Shown piece after piece: positions 1-8,046 of a DNA stretch of 10,965 nt. The notes below the pieces were generated by a model. It worked only from the letters and a program-made list of their open reading frames with translations. It had not been told where the DNA came from and searched no databases. The stretch comes from Patescibacteria group bacterium (GTDB lineage Bacteria; Patescibacteriota; Minisyncoccia; Phycocordibacterales; UBA2100): NCBI GenBank assembly GCA_015489565.1, contig WFZM01000028.1:1-10965 (forward strand). The letters are read 5' to 3'. Numbering within the stretch: position 1 is the stretch's first letter; every line of letters begins with the position of its first letter. A program made the translations under genes and the position numbers.

Positions 1-11
1 AGATTAACACT

Positions 12-485
12 ATGACGCGATTTACAGCAGAAATAGAAGAAAGACTTAAGCAATTGCCGGAAAAAGTGCAGGCTGTTATACGCTCGGACGAGCTTGCCGA
101 ATCTTTACGAGCACTTGCCAAAAAATACAAAATATACTACGACAAATGGGAAGCGCTTGAAAGGGAGGTTCTCCTTGTACTTTTGAGTGTTAAAGACCCT
201 AGAGACTTACCTGCGACTCTTGCCGCCGCCGGACTGGACCCTGATGAAGCCAACAAGCTTCTTCAGGATATGATAGAGCACATATTCAAGCCTATGAGAA
301 AACTACTCAAAGAATCTCTGGACGAGGCCGCTGATGTGGAGCTTGACAGCGAAGTAGACCCGCGAGCCCCGCAGTTCCATGGACAAAAACACGACCCTAA
401 GCTTGGCTTAGACTTGGATAAACCCTTCAACATAGGAGAAATACCGGAAATAGACGACCCTTACCTGGAAAAAATAGAGATTTAG
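12..485 (+). CDS. Small acidic helical protein of unknown function
   Basis: Function not recognised. The 157-residue product has no signal peptide, no membrane segment and no cysteine, so it is probably cytoplasmic. Residues 1-105 look almost entirely helical, with amphipathic stretches such as EIEERLKQL near the N-terminus and a hydrophobic core segment EVLLVLLSV at 52-60. Residues 106-157 form an acidic, proline-containing tail (DPRAPQF, then repeated Asp/Glu-Pro pairs) that is probably disordered or a binding peptide. The ATG at 12 is the first start available, but only 11 bases lie upstream, so neither promoter nor ribosome binding site can be judged and a longer N-terminus upstream is not excluded. 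It ends 28 bases before the secreted Ig-like gene, which has its own promoter. By general impression, such short helical proteins recur in Patescibacteria beside surface and secretion genes; this is a guess from style, not a named family. Confidence 0.75.
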   Translation: MTRFTAEIEERLKQLPEKVQAVIRSDELAESLRALAKKYKIYYDKWEALEREVLLVLLSVKDPRDLPATLAAAGLDPDEANKLLQDMIEHIFKPMRKLLKESLDEAADVELDSEVDPRAPQFHGQKHDPKLGLDLDKPFNIGEIPEIDDPYLEKIEI

Positions 486-497
486 CTTCTTAAATTA

Positions 498-506
498 TGT
501 TATAAT
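498..506 (+). promoter_or_regulatory. Extended -10 promoter for the secreted Ig-like protein gene
   Basis: TGT followed by a perfect TATAAT (501-506) ends 7 nt before the ATG at 514. Bacterial transcription usually starts about 7 nt after the -10 hexamer, so the transcript should begin at or next to the start codon (leaderless). No convincing -35 is seen at the right distance, as is usual for extended -10 promoters. It overlaps the end of the 157-residue gene region and separates the two genes transcriptionally. Confidence 0.65.
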
Positions 507-513
507 CTAGGGC

Positions 514-1521
514 ATGAGAAAAATACTGCCTTTCTTAATCGTTTTTGTCTTTTTTACTTTTGTGTCTCCGCTTTTTGCCGCCAGCTTGAGAGTAGAGCCC
601 GAGTTCCCCAGACCGGGGCAAGATTTCTCTGTTAGTATAGATTTTTCACCTGAGGATTATCCAAAATCTTTCACATGGTTCATAGATGACAAAGCTGTAG
701 ACGAAAAGTCCAATACCATAAAACTGAAGGCAAAAGGCTTAGGTGAAGAGACTAAAATAAAAGTGCTTTTAAGTTATGAAAATAAAAAACCTGAGGTGCT
801 GAGTCGTTCGGTACGCCCACTAATTCTAGAAATCTTATATGAAGCCGAAACTTTTGTACCAGGCTTTTTAGGCATAGCTCCGCTTAGCAGCCCGGGGAGC
901 CTTATAAAATTCCATAGTATAGTGCAAATGGCAAACACAGACAGCGACAAACTGCTGTATATTTGGAAAGAAAATGGCAGAAAAATCCAAAAAAGCTCCG
1001 GCATAGGCAAAAAGGACTTAAAAGTAGAGCTGGACCCCTTTAAAAAAAGCAGTGTTTTTGAGCTCAATATACTTGACCCTAAAAGCGGGGAACTACTGGC
1101 GAGTCGCCAAGTTCCGATTTATATCTCCAAAAACTCTTTGGAGTTTTATGTAAAAGACCCGGATTCCAACTGGGCCTTTTCGCGCTCTTTAAAGAACAAG
1201 CTCTACTTAAACAACAAAGAGGAGTTGCTTGCCATTCCGTTTAATTTTTCCATATCTTCACTTTTTGATCCAATTCTAAAATGGACTTGGATGGTCAACG
1301 GACGAACTATAGATAGCAAGAAGGCCAATTCTCCCTACGTTGAAATAGACTTCAAAAACAAAAATAAAAAAAGGGCCGAGGTAGAGCTTAAAGTGCAACA
1401 TGAGCAAATATTCCTACAGCACGCAAGCTACACTCTAAAACTGGAGAGGGGAGACGAGGGAAACAAAATAATACATGAAATAATTCCAGACCCGGATAAA
1501 GCCAGTGGTTTTGGTATTTGA
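514..1521 (+). CDS. Secreted protein with repeated Ig/PKD-like modules
   Basis: This 335-residue protein has a clear Sec signal peptide: MRK, then a hydrophobic core at about residues 4-20, with likely cleavage after the Ala pair at 22-23. The mature part contains no cysteine and no further membrane segment, so it is exported. Three stretches share a pattern of Trp, two residues, Asn/Asp, Gly/Asp, a basic residue, one residue, then Val/Ile: W55-FIDDKAV, W151-KENGRKI and W259-MVNGRTI. Each is followed by a beta-like stretch. This is the usual look of PKD or Ig-like beta-sandwich modules (inference), so the protein is probably a chain of about three such domains on the cell surface. The start is fixed by the TATAAT lying 7 nt upstream. 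It lies 35 nt before the penicillin-binding protein gene, which itself ends in an Ig-like domain. A binding or structural surface role is inferred; no enzymatic motif is visible. Confidence 0.8.
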   Translation: MRKILPFLIVFVFFTFVSPLFAASLRVEPEFPRPGQDFSVSIDFSPEDYPKSFTWFIDDKAVDEKSNTIKLKAKGLGEETKIKVLLSYENKKPEVLSRSVRPLILEILYEAETFVPGFLGIAPLSSPGSLIKFHSIVQMANTDSDKLLYIWKENGRKIQKSSGIGKKDLKVELDPFKKSSVFELNILDPKSGELLASRQVPIYISKNSLEFYVKDPDSNWAFSRSLKNKLYLNNKEELLAIPFNFSISSLFDPILKWTWMVNGRTIDSKKANSPYVEIDFKNKNKKRAEVELKVQHEQIFLQHASYTLKLERGDEGNKIIHEIIPDPDKASGFGI

Positions 1522-1556
1522 TTTTTATTTAAATTTGTTTAAGATTTCACGGTAAG

Positions 1557-4004
1557 ATGAAAAAAGAAAAAAGAAAAAAATCCAATCTAAAGGGAATACT
1601 TTTGCTTATCCTTGCATTTTTTCTTTTTGCAAGCGGCCTTTTAACCCTTTGGATATCCACTTTAAAGTTACCGAGCCTGTCCGGATTTGAAATGAGAGAG
1701 GTGGCTCAATCAACAAAAATATATGCCAGGGACGGGAAAACAGTACTTTTCAACGTACATAAAGACATAAGGCGCACCCATGTCTCTCTTGATAAAATAT
1801 CCAGGCATATTAAAAATGCCACAATAGCTATAGAGGATACAGAGTTTTATGAGCACCATGGGATACGTCCTAAAGCTCTTTTGCGCGCGCTTATTACAGA
1901 CATTTTCCACTTAGCCTATAAGCAGGGTGGCTCTACCATAACCCAACAGGTGATAAAAAACTCTCTTCTTAGCCGAGAAAAAAGCATAACAAGAAAGGTT
2001 AAAGAGATAATCTTGGCGCTAAAACTTGAGCGCAAGTTCAGCAAAGACCAAATTCTTGAACTCTACCTAAATGAAGCACCATACGGTGGAAATATTCTTG
2101 GTGTGGAAGAGGCTTCTTTGAGGTTTTTTGGTAAGCACGCAAACGAAGTAAGCTTGGCTGAAGCAGCGTACATAGCGGCGCTTCCTAAAGCTCCGAGTTA
2201 CTATTCACCTTACGGAGCACACAAAGAAGACTTGGATATTCGCAAAAATGTTGTATTGTCCCGTATGTACAAAGAAGGCTTTATAAGTGAAAATGAATAC
2301 AAGGCTGCCTTAAACGAAGAGGTGGAGTTCCAAAAACTGGAAAAGCAAAGCATACGCGCGCCTCATTTTGTTTTTTATATTATAGACGAACTTATTAAAA
2401 AATACGGGGAGGAAGCGGTATATACCGGGGGTCTTAAAGTAATAACCACCCTTGACGCGGAACTACAAGACAAGGTGCAAGAAATAATTAAAAGATACGC
2501 TCTTGAAAATACTAAAAAATTCAATGCGGAAAACGCTGCGGCGGTTATACTTGACTCAAGAACTGGCGAAATTCTGACAATGGTAGGCTCTCGTGACTAC
2601 TTTGATGAAGAAATAGATGGTAAGTTTAATGTGACTTTATCAAAAAGACAACCGGGCTCTACATTTAAACCCATAGTTTACGTTCGTGCCTTTGAAAAGG
2701 GGCTAACTCCAAGCACCGTACTCTTTGATGTGCCCACTCAATTTTCACTGTCTTGTAATGTAAATGACTTTAGTATGGAAAATGGCTGTTACGCCCCTCA
2801 AAACTATGACTTTAAATTCAGAGGTCCAATGACCATGCGAAATGCCTTGGCTCAATCTATAAATATACCGGCAGTAAAAGCTTTGTACATAGTCGGAACG
2901 GAAGATATTTTGAATTTTGTTAAAAAACTCGGCATAAAATCTCTTAACAAATCTGCCAAACATTACGGTCTTCCACTGGTACTCGGTGGGGGAGAGGTGT
3001 CACCCTTAGAGATGGCAGGAGCTTTTGCCAGCTTTGCAAATGACGGTAAGTACAATGAACCAAATGGAATATTGTCTATCACTGACGCCAGTGGCAATAA
3101 ACTCTACGAATTTGAAGCAAAGCCTGAGCAGGTAATAGACAAGCAAGCGGTAAGGCAACTTAACTCCGTTCTTACGGACTTTATAGCCCGTGAGCCGGCG
3201 TATGGACGCAATAGTTTTTATTTCCCAAATCAATTGGTAGCGGTAAAAACCGGAACAACAAATGACTACAGGGACGTATGGATAAATGGATACACGCCAA
3301 AGGTTACTTTGGTCACATGGGCCGGCAATAACGATAACTCTCCCATAGTCAAAAAAGTGGCAGGCTTTGTTTTGGCGCCTATGTGGAAAGAGATAATGAC
3401 AGTAGCAATAGATAAATACAAGGGTGGCAAATTCATAGAACCTGAGGCAACAGAAACTACAAAAGCGATGCTAAATGGAATTTGGTACTTCCCGGATATG
3501 CAGCCACCCGTGCATTCTATTTTACATTTTGTAGATAAAAAAGACCCGGCAGGCCCTCCTCCTGAAAACCCCGCAAAGGACCCGCTTTATCCTTACTTTG
3601 AATATGCGGTGCAGGACTGGTTCGCTAAGCACAATGCAGAGCTAAACTTGCCGGCAGCTAGTCCAAACCAAAGCACTCCGGGCTCAAACGTAGGACCAAA
3701 TAATTCAAACACAAGGCCGGAGACAAGCTCAAATTCCGGACCAAGTTTCAAAATATCATACCCGACACAGGGCTCGAGCCTTAGCGCGACCCGACCTTTA
3801 AAGGTAAGGGTATTTCACTCAGGATTTAAGCTCAAAGCGGTTAAGTACTACTTAAATGAATCCTACCTCGGACAAATTACCAAGGCTCCGTTTGAGATTA
3901 TAATGGTACCTCAAAAAAGCGATTCTGCTCAGACAATCAAAGCAATCGGTATAGGTGAAAACAATGAAGAGTACTTTTCTCAAGTCTCATTTTTTGCAAA
4001 GTAG
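1557..4004 (+). CDS. Class A penicillin-binding protein (PBP1A family, GT51 + transpeptidase)
   Basis: Bifunctional peptidoglycan synthase that polymerises lipid II glycan strands and cross-links their peptides on the outer face of the membrane. Domain order in 815 residues: basic cytoplasmic start, single membrane anchor at about 12-35, GT51 glycosyltransferase at about 60-240, transpeptidase at about 320-620, low-complexity Asn/Ser/Pro/Gly linker at about 695-729, and a C-terminal Ig-like domain at 730-815. GT51 motifs are EDTEF with catalytic Glu93, and GGSTITQQ at 124-131. Transpeptidase motifs are complete: SxxK at Ser368-Lys371, SxN at 434-436 and KTGT from Lys564. Cys400 and Cys411 are its only cysteines and could form a disulfide. 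The Ig-like tail is an extra module relative to the core enzyme. It lies 35 nt after the Ig-like secreted protein; a weak TAAGAT at 1540-1545 might give it its own start, otherwise it is read through. No strong Shine-Dalgarno is seen. Confidence 0.95.
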   Translation: MKKEKRKKSNLKGILLLILAFFLFASGLLTLWISTLKLPSLSGFEMREVAQSTKIYARDGKTVLFNVHKDIRRTHVSLDKISRHIKNATIAIEDTEFYEHHGIRPKALLRALITDIFHLAYKQGGSTITQQVIKNSLLSREKSITRKVKEIILALKLERKFSKDQILELYLNEAPYGGNILGVEEASLRFFGKHANEVSLAEAAYIAALPKAPSYYSPYGAHKEDLDIRKNVVLSRMYKEGFISENEYKAALNEEVEFQKLEKQSIRAPHFVFYIIDELIKKYGEEAVYTGGLKVITTLDAELQDKVQEIIKRYALENTKKFNAENAAAVILDSRTGEILTMVGSRDYFDEEIDGKFNVTLSKRQPGSTFKPIVYVRAFEKGLTPSTVLFDVPTQFSLSCNVNDFSMENGCYAPQNYDFKFRGPMTMRNALAQSINIPAVKALYIVGTEDILNFVKKLGIKSLNKSAKHYGLPLVLGGGEVSPLEMAGAFASFANDGKYNEPNGILSITDASGNKLYEFEAKPEQVIDKQAVRQLNSVLTDFIAREPAYGRNSFYFPNQLVAVKTGTTNDYRDVWINGYTPKVTLVTWAGNNDNSPIVKKVAGFVLAPMWKEIMTVAIDKYKGGKFIEPEATETTKAMLNGIWYFPDMQPPVHSILHFVDKKDPAGPPPENPAKDPLYPYFEYAVQDWFAKHNAELNLPAASPNQSTPGSNVGPNNSNTRPETSSNSGPSFKISYPTQGSSLSATRPLKVRVFHSGFKLKAVKYYLNESYLGQITKAPFEIIMVPQKSDSAQTIKAIGIGENNEEYFSQVSFFAK

Positions 4005-4061
4005 TAACTTGAATTAACACCTTCTTATCTACCAGACTTTGCGATTAGCACTTTTTGATTG

Positions 4062-4070
4062 TGTTATAAT
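4062..4070 (+). promoter_or_regulatory. Extended -10 promoter for the VirB4-like gene
   Basis: TGT plus a perfect TATAAT (4065-4070) sits exactly 6 nt before the ATG at 4077. Transcription is expected to start on the A of that ATG, so the mRNA would be leaderless. The element also overlaps the alternative upstream TTG at 4059, which argues that translation cannot begin there. No good -35 is present. It lies in the 72-nt gap after the penicillin-binding protein gene, where no terminator hairpin is evident. Confidence 0.7.
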
Positions 4071-4076
4071 TTGCAT

Positions 4077-5942
4077 ATGGCTTTTTGGAATAAATTGTTT
4101 GCCGGCAACAAAAAAGATGATAGTGTAAAAGAGATAGTACCAATTTTACCTCAGGAGATATACCAGCACGCAAACATGGAGTTGCAGGATATTATCGCGC
4201 CATCTGCTTTGGAGATAAACCCTAAATTCCTGCACTTGGGTGATAAAATAGCCAAAACATTCTATGTTATATCCTATCCGCGCTTTTTAAATGCAGGTTG
4301 GTTTGCGCCGATTATCAACCTTGACAAGGTCTTTGACGTATCCATCATGATACACCCTATAGACACCAACCAAATTCTAAGAAAACTTCAAAAAAAAGTG
4401 GCTGAGATAGAAAGCCAAATTTCCATGCGTGAAGAAAAAGGGCTTGTTCGCGATCCAAAGCTTGATACTGCCTACGCGGACGTTGAATACTTGAGAAATC
4501 AACTGCAACAGGCTCAAGAGAAGCTCTTTGAAGTTGGGCTTTATATGACAATTTATGGTGACACAATGGAGGAAATAGATAAGGCGGAGGCGGAAATAAA
4601 ATCCATTCTGGAATCCAGGCTTGTTTACGTAAAACCCGCTCTTTTCCAGCAGGAGCAGGGTTTCAGAAGTGTTGCGCCACTTGGCACCGATGAGCTTGAT
4701 GTTACAAACAAGCTAAACTCCGCGCCACTTTCCAGTATTTTTCCTTTTATATCTTTTGACCTTACCTCCAACAGGGGTATTTTGTATGGAATAAACAGAC
4801 ACAACTCATCTTTGGTACTTTTTGACCGCTTTTCACTTGAAAACTACAATTCGGTTGTATTTGCCAAGTCAGGGTCCGGTAAATCCTACATGACCAAACT
4901 TGAGATACTTCGCAGTTTAATGTTTGATACCGATGTAATTGTTATAGACCCTGAACGAGAGTATGAATATCTGGCTGAGACGACAGGGGGAAGGTACTTT
5001 AATATTTCTCTTTCTTCAAATCACCATATAAACCCGTTTGACCTGCCAACTCCGCGCGAGGACGAGAACCCCGCAGATGTCTTAAGAAACAACATTATAA
5101 CCCTTGTAGGGCTCTTCCGCATCATGCTTGGTGGTCTGACACCTCAGGAAGACGCCATAATAGACCGCGCCATAACGGAAACTTATGCCCTTAAAGATAT
5201 CACGCCGGATTCTGACTTTACCAATCTTGAGCCCCCGCTCTTGTCAGACTTTGAGCTGGTACTCTCCGGCATGGAAGGCTCAGAGGAGCTTGTGCAGAAG
5301 CTTACCAAATATACTCATGGAACATGGGCCGGGTTTATAAACAAGCCTACGAACGTAGATATCAACAAGCATTTTGTCGTCTTCTCGGTTCGCGATATGG
5401 AGGACGAGTTAAAACCGGTTGCCATGTATTTGGTTATGCACCACATCTGGAATATGGTCCGTAAAGAACTAAGAAAGCGCCTTATGGTGGTGGATGAGGC
5501 GTGGTGGATGATGAAGTCAAAAGACACGGCCAGCTTCCTGTATGGAATAGCAAAAAGAGGACGTAAATATTATCTTGGACTTGCCACGATAACCCAGGAT
5601 GTTGCGGACTTTTTGCAATCAAGCTACGGAAAAGCCATGCTTACAAACTCTTCCATTCAAATTTTGCTCAGGCAATCGCCGACATCTATAGATTTGGTGC
5701 AGGAAACCTTTAAACTTTCAGATGAAGAAAAATATCTGCTTTTGGAGTCGGATGTGGGAGAGGGGATATTCTTTGCCGGCATGAAGCACGTTGCCATTAA
5801 AGTCATTGCCAGCTATACCGAGGACCAGATTATAACTTCTGACCCGGCTCAGATATTGGCTATTAAAAAAGCAAAGCAGGAGCTGGCCTCAAAAGAAGCA
5901 TCTTTAAACGATGACGAGCTTGAAAAAGAGATAATCTCTTAG
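4077..5942 (+). CDS. virB4: VirB4-family type IV secretion/conjugation ATPase
   Basis: This 621-residue protein belongs to the VirB4/TrbE group of the HerA-FtsK ATPases, which power substrate transfer or pilus assembly at the inner face of the membrane. The N-terminal domain (about 1-250) includes a likely coiled coil at about 96-150. The ATPase domain starts with Walker A AKSGSGKS at 263-270, followed by DVIVIDPEREYEYL at 286-299 and HINPFDLP at 317-324, both typical of VirB4. Walker B is RLMVVDEAW at 468-476 with Asp473 and Glu474. The TITQD motif lies at 504-508. There are no membrane segments and no cysteines. The start at 4077 is chosen over a TTG at 4059 because the promoter -10 hexamer occupies 4065-4070; the extra residues MCYNLH are therefore not expected. 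The membrane protein gene follows after 3 nt, indicating an operon. A PrgI/VirB3-like partner, often found just upstream, is absent. Confidence 0.93.
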   Translation: MAFWNKLFAGNKKDDSVKEIVPILPQEIYQHANMELQDIIAPSALEINPKFLHLGDKIAKTFYVISYPRFLNAGWFAPIINLDKVFDVSIMIHPIDTNQILRKLQKKVAEIESQISMREEKGLVRDPKLDTAYADVEYLRNQLQQAQEKLFEVGLYMTIYGDTMEEIDKAEAEIKSILESRLVYVKPALFQQEQGFRSVAPLGTDELDVTNKLNSAPLSSIFPFISFDLTSNRGILYGINRHNSSLVLFDRFSLENYNSVVFAKSGSGKSYMTKLEILRSLMFDTDVIVIDPEREYEYLAETTGGRYFNISLSSNHHINPFDLPTPREDENPADVLRNNIITLVGLFRIMLGGLTPQEDAIIDRAITETYALKDITPDSDFTNLEPPLLSDFELVLSGMEGSEELVQKLTKYTHGTWAGFINKPTNVDINKHFVVFSVRDMEDELKPVAMYLVMHHIWNMVRKELRKRLMVVDEAWWMMKSKDTASFLYGIAKRGRKYYLGLATITQDVADFLQSSYGKAMLTNSSIQILLRQSPTSIDLVQETFKLSDEEKYLLLESDVGEGIFFAGMKHVAIKVIASYTEDQIITSDPAQILAIKKAKQELASKEASLNDDELEKEIIS

Positions 5943-5945
5943 TTT

Positions 5946-6656
5946 ATGCCGGAGAAAAAAGCACAGGGTCCAAAAGTTAAAGGTACTACTGACAAAGCTA
6001 AAAGTCCAGAGCAATTCTCGCAAATAAATAAAGAGCTTGCCGGGCAAGGCCCGGCAAGCTATGCTCAAAATTATGCCAGGCAAAAAAGGCTAAACGAGCT
6101 CAAAAGGGAGGAGAGAAACTTAAGGCTCCGACTGGGCGCGGAAAAGATGCTGGCTAAAGCTGCTCTTAAATCTATGGGAGCGAATGACTTTTTGGTCAAA
6201 CGCAGTATAAAACGATTAAACAAAAAACCCTTGGACCGCCTTTCGGGGGACAATGAGCATAGAATTCTTGTTCTTATACTAACAGCCCTTATTTTTGACA
6301 GCTTGCAGTTAGCGCTTGGCGTATTTGAGCTCATACCGATTATGGGAATTATATTTATTCCTCTTCAATGGTTTATACTGCTTTTGTCTTTTTTTGTATT
6401 TTTCTTTTTCTGGAGACATTATGAAGTTAGCTTTATAGAAAGAACAATGGGTAAAAAATTTGGCAGTCCCGCTCTTAAATATGCGCAAATAGCACTTATA
6501 TTTATATTACCCATAGCGGAAATAGTTCCTATTTTCCCGGGGATAACACTCAAGACCACAATCACCATTTTGCTCGTGCGCAGTATGGACAAACATCGCG
6601 CTAATGAAGAAAAGCTAAAGCGGATAAGAGAAGAGATTATCCAATTAAAGATATAA
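5946..6656 (+). CDS. Polytopic membrane protein with basic N-terminal domain, cotranscribed with VirB4
   Basis: No family is recognised. The 236-residue protein has a charged, basic N-terminal region (1-103) with a predicted helix or coiled coil at about 43-75 (repeated LxxLKREER-like pattern). Hydrophobic segments follow at about 107-129, 131-156 and 180-210; the last may be one long or two short membrane passes around the Pro residues at 195-198. The tail after 213 is basic and helical (KHRANEEKLKRIREE). It starts 3 nt after the VirB4 stop, with no convincing Shine-Dalgarno, so translational coupling with VirB4 is likely. Position and topology suggest a membrane platform or docking subunit for the ATPase, comparable in role to VirB3 or VirB6, but no sequence motif supports such a homology. 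A perfect 12-bp hairpin lies inside the coding sequence near its 5' end. No cysteines are present. Confidence 0.85.
   Translation: MPEKKAQGPKVKGTTDKAKSPEQFSQINKELAGQGPASYAQNYARQKRLNELKREERNLRLRLGAEKMLAKAALKSMGANDFLVKRSIKRLNKKPLDRLSGDNEHRILVLILTALIFDSLQLALGVFELIPIMGIIFIPLQWFILLLSFFVFFFFWRHYEVSFIERTMGKKFGSPALKYAQIALIFILPIAEIVPIFPGITLKTTITILLVRSMDKHRANEEKLKRIREEIIQLKI
6034..6060 (+). repeat. Perfect 12-bp inverted repeat (3-nt loop) inside a coding sequence
   Basis: AGCTTGCCGGGC at 6034-6045 and its exact reverse complement GCCCGGCAAGCT at 6049-6060 flank the loop AAG. It encodes part of residues 30-39 of the membrane protein that follows VirB4. The stem is terminator-grade in strength, but no T-tract follows (ATGCTC comes next), so it is not a normal intrinsic terminator. 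In the mRNA it would form a very stable hairpin about 90 nt into the second gene of the operon. Its purpose is unknown. Confidence 0.75.
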
Positions 6657-6702
6657 GTCAATAATAAAATTTTTACACAGACCACAAAGAAGTCTCTAGA
6701 TA

Positions 6703-6711
6703 TGCTATAAT
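6703..6711 (+). promoter_or_regulatory. Extended -10 promoter for the propeller-like/pilin-like gene pair
   Basis: TGC plus a perfect TATAAT (6706-6711) ends 6 nt before the ATG at 6718, the same layout as the VirB4 promoter. A leaderless transcript covering the next two genes is expected. No -35 of good quality is seen at 16-18 nt upstream. The 61-nt gap after the previous gene contains no visible terminator. Confidence 0.7.
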
Positions 6712-6717
6712 AAAAAC

Positions 6718-8046
6718 ATGAAGAAAGTCTATATACAGATTGCCATTATTGTTCTGCTTATCTTGTCCGCCTTGACTGTTTTTTATATAGCAATAGAAAA
6801 AAAGACTCAAAAAATTGAAAAAAATATAAGAAAGGTTGAGACCTTTAGTCCAACAGACGCAGGCGGAGCCTTTTCTTCTTTAGGGGTTGATCTTTTCGGA
6901 GGGGGTACTAACGAACTTGGTGGCGGAGTTAGCGAAACTATAGATGAAGATTCAGAAAATTTAAAAGAAAAATACAGTGAAAAAAATGAGCTCATAGAGC
7001 TTTATAATCTGCCCGTAGCATCTTTATCTTTTTTGAGTGATGAAAGTATAATTTTTACAGATAGGGCAAACGGTTATTCTTTTGTCAAAAGCTCTACAGA
7101 ATCCAAAAACAAGAAGCTCAATCAGAACGCTTTGAGTAATGTTTATGCTGTAAGTTACAGTGATGCATACATCTTGCGCATGACGCTTAATGAAGATTTT
7201 GAGGCAGAATATGACCTGGAGAAAATGGATGACGCGCAAGTGCAAGAAAAGCTCAGTCCGGAATACAAAGCTTGCAAGCTACTAAAAGAAAATAAACTAC
7301 TGTGCCTGAAGGAAGCTGAAAGTGGCTACAAGTTCATACTGATGGACCTAAACGAAAAAGATCCAAAAGAAAAAGTATTGTACAATAGTCAGTTTTCGGC
7401 CTGGGATTTCTGGTATCAAGATGGAGCGCTTTATCTTTTGCAAAAGCCGTCAGCCAAAAAAAACTCTTACTTAATACGTGTAAAGAACTTTAAAGAAGAA
7501 GTGCTGGACAGTGGCATAGGGCTTGTATCCATAATCTCAGACGACTCTAAGTGGCTTTTGTCCAGCAAATACGTATCCGGAAAACTAAAACTCTTCCTAA
7601 AAAATCTAAAAAATGATACAGAGGCGGAAACTCTAACTGTGGCCACTTTTGCAAACAAGTGTACGTTTGTAAAAGATGCTATAATATGTGCGGTGGCAAA
7701 GCAGGATTCAACCCCGCCTTTGCTTGATGATTGGCTGAAAGGAAGACTAAGCTCAAATGACGAATTTTACAAAATAGATCTCAAAGAGCTTTATGCTGAA
7801 AAAATGGACATAAAATATGCGGAAAAACTCAACTTTGATGTTTATAAAATCAAAGTTGCCCCGTCCAAACGTGCCATTCTTTTTATAAATAAAATAAACC
7901 CAAAAGCTTGGATGCTCAAAATTGCACAAAAGCAAAATAAAGACAGCGAGCAAGAAAACAAGGCTGGTGCCGAAGATGGGGCAAACAATGAGAACAAAGC
8001 AGAAGAAGAAACTGTAGATATTAAATTAAAGAGAGATGAAATATAA
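6718..8046 (+). CDS. Membrane-anchored extracytoplasmic protein, possibly beta-propeller
   Basis: No named family is recognised. The 442-residue product starts with a basic pair and a single hydrophobic segment at about 6-27 that should act as an uncleaved anchor with the rest outside. A short charged helix (28-42), a Gly-rich linker (49-70) and an acidic stretch (71-90) lead to a region at about 95-400 made of short beta-like blocks. Patterns such as LSFLSDESIIFTD and SIISDDSKWLLSS resemble blades of WD40/TolB-like propellers (weak inference). The tail from about 402 is charged and probably disordered. Its four cysteines fall as two close pairs, 186/196 and 315/324, suiting local disulfides. 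It has its own extended -10 promoter and overlaps the next gene by 11 nt, so the two are cotranscribed and probably act together, perhaps as an extracytoplasmic part of the VirB4-driven machine. Confidence 0.83.
   Translation: MKKVYIQIAIIVLLILSALTVFYIAIEKKTQKIEKNIRKVETFSPTDAGGAFSSLGVDLFGGGTNELGGGVSETIDEDSENLKEKYSEKNELIELYNLPVASLSFLSDESIIFTDRANGYSFVKSSTESKNKKLNQNALSNVYAVSYSDAYILRMTLNEDFEAEYDLEKMDDAQVQEKLSPEYKACKLLKENKLLCLKEAESGYKFILMDLNEKDPKEKVLYNSQFSAWDFWYQDGALYLLQKPSAKKNSYLIRVKNFKEEVLDSGIGLVSIISDDSKWLLSSKYVSGKLKLFLKNLKNDTEAETLTVATFANKCTFVKDAIICAVAKQDSTPPLLDDWLKGRLSSNDEFYKIDLKELYAEKMDIKYAEKLNFDVYKIKVAPSKRAILFINKINPKAWMLKIAQKQNKDSEQENKAGAEDGANNENKAEEETVDIKLKRDEI

Noticed and set aside
2416..2427. 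Perfect palindrome CGGTATATACCG in the PBP gene
   Set aside because: It is mid-coding, has no loop to form an RNA hairpin, and has no second copy seen nearby; chance is sufficient.
4059..4076. Upstream TTG start adding six residues to VirB4
   Set aside because: A perfect extended -10 element occupies 4062-4070, inside this extension, so the transcript should begin at the ATG at 4077.
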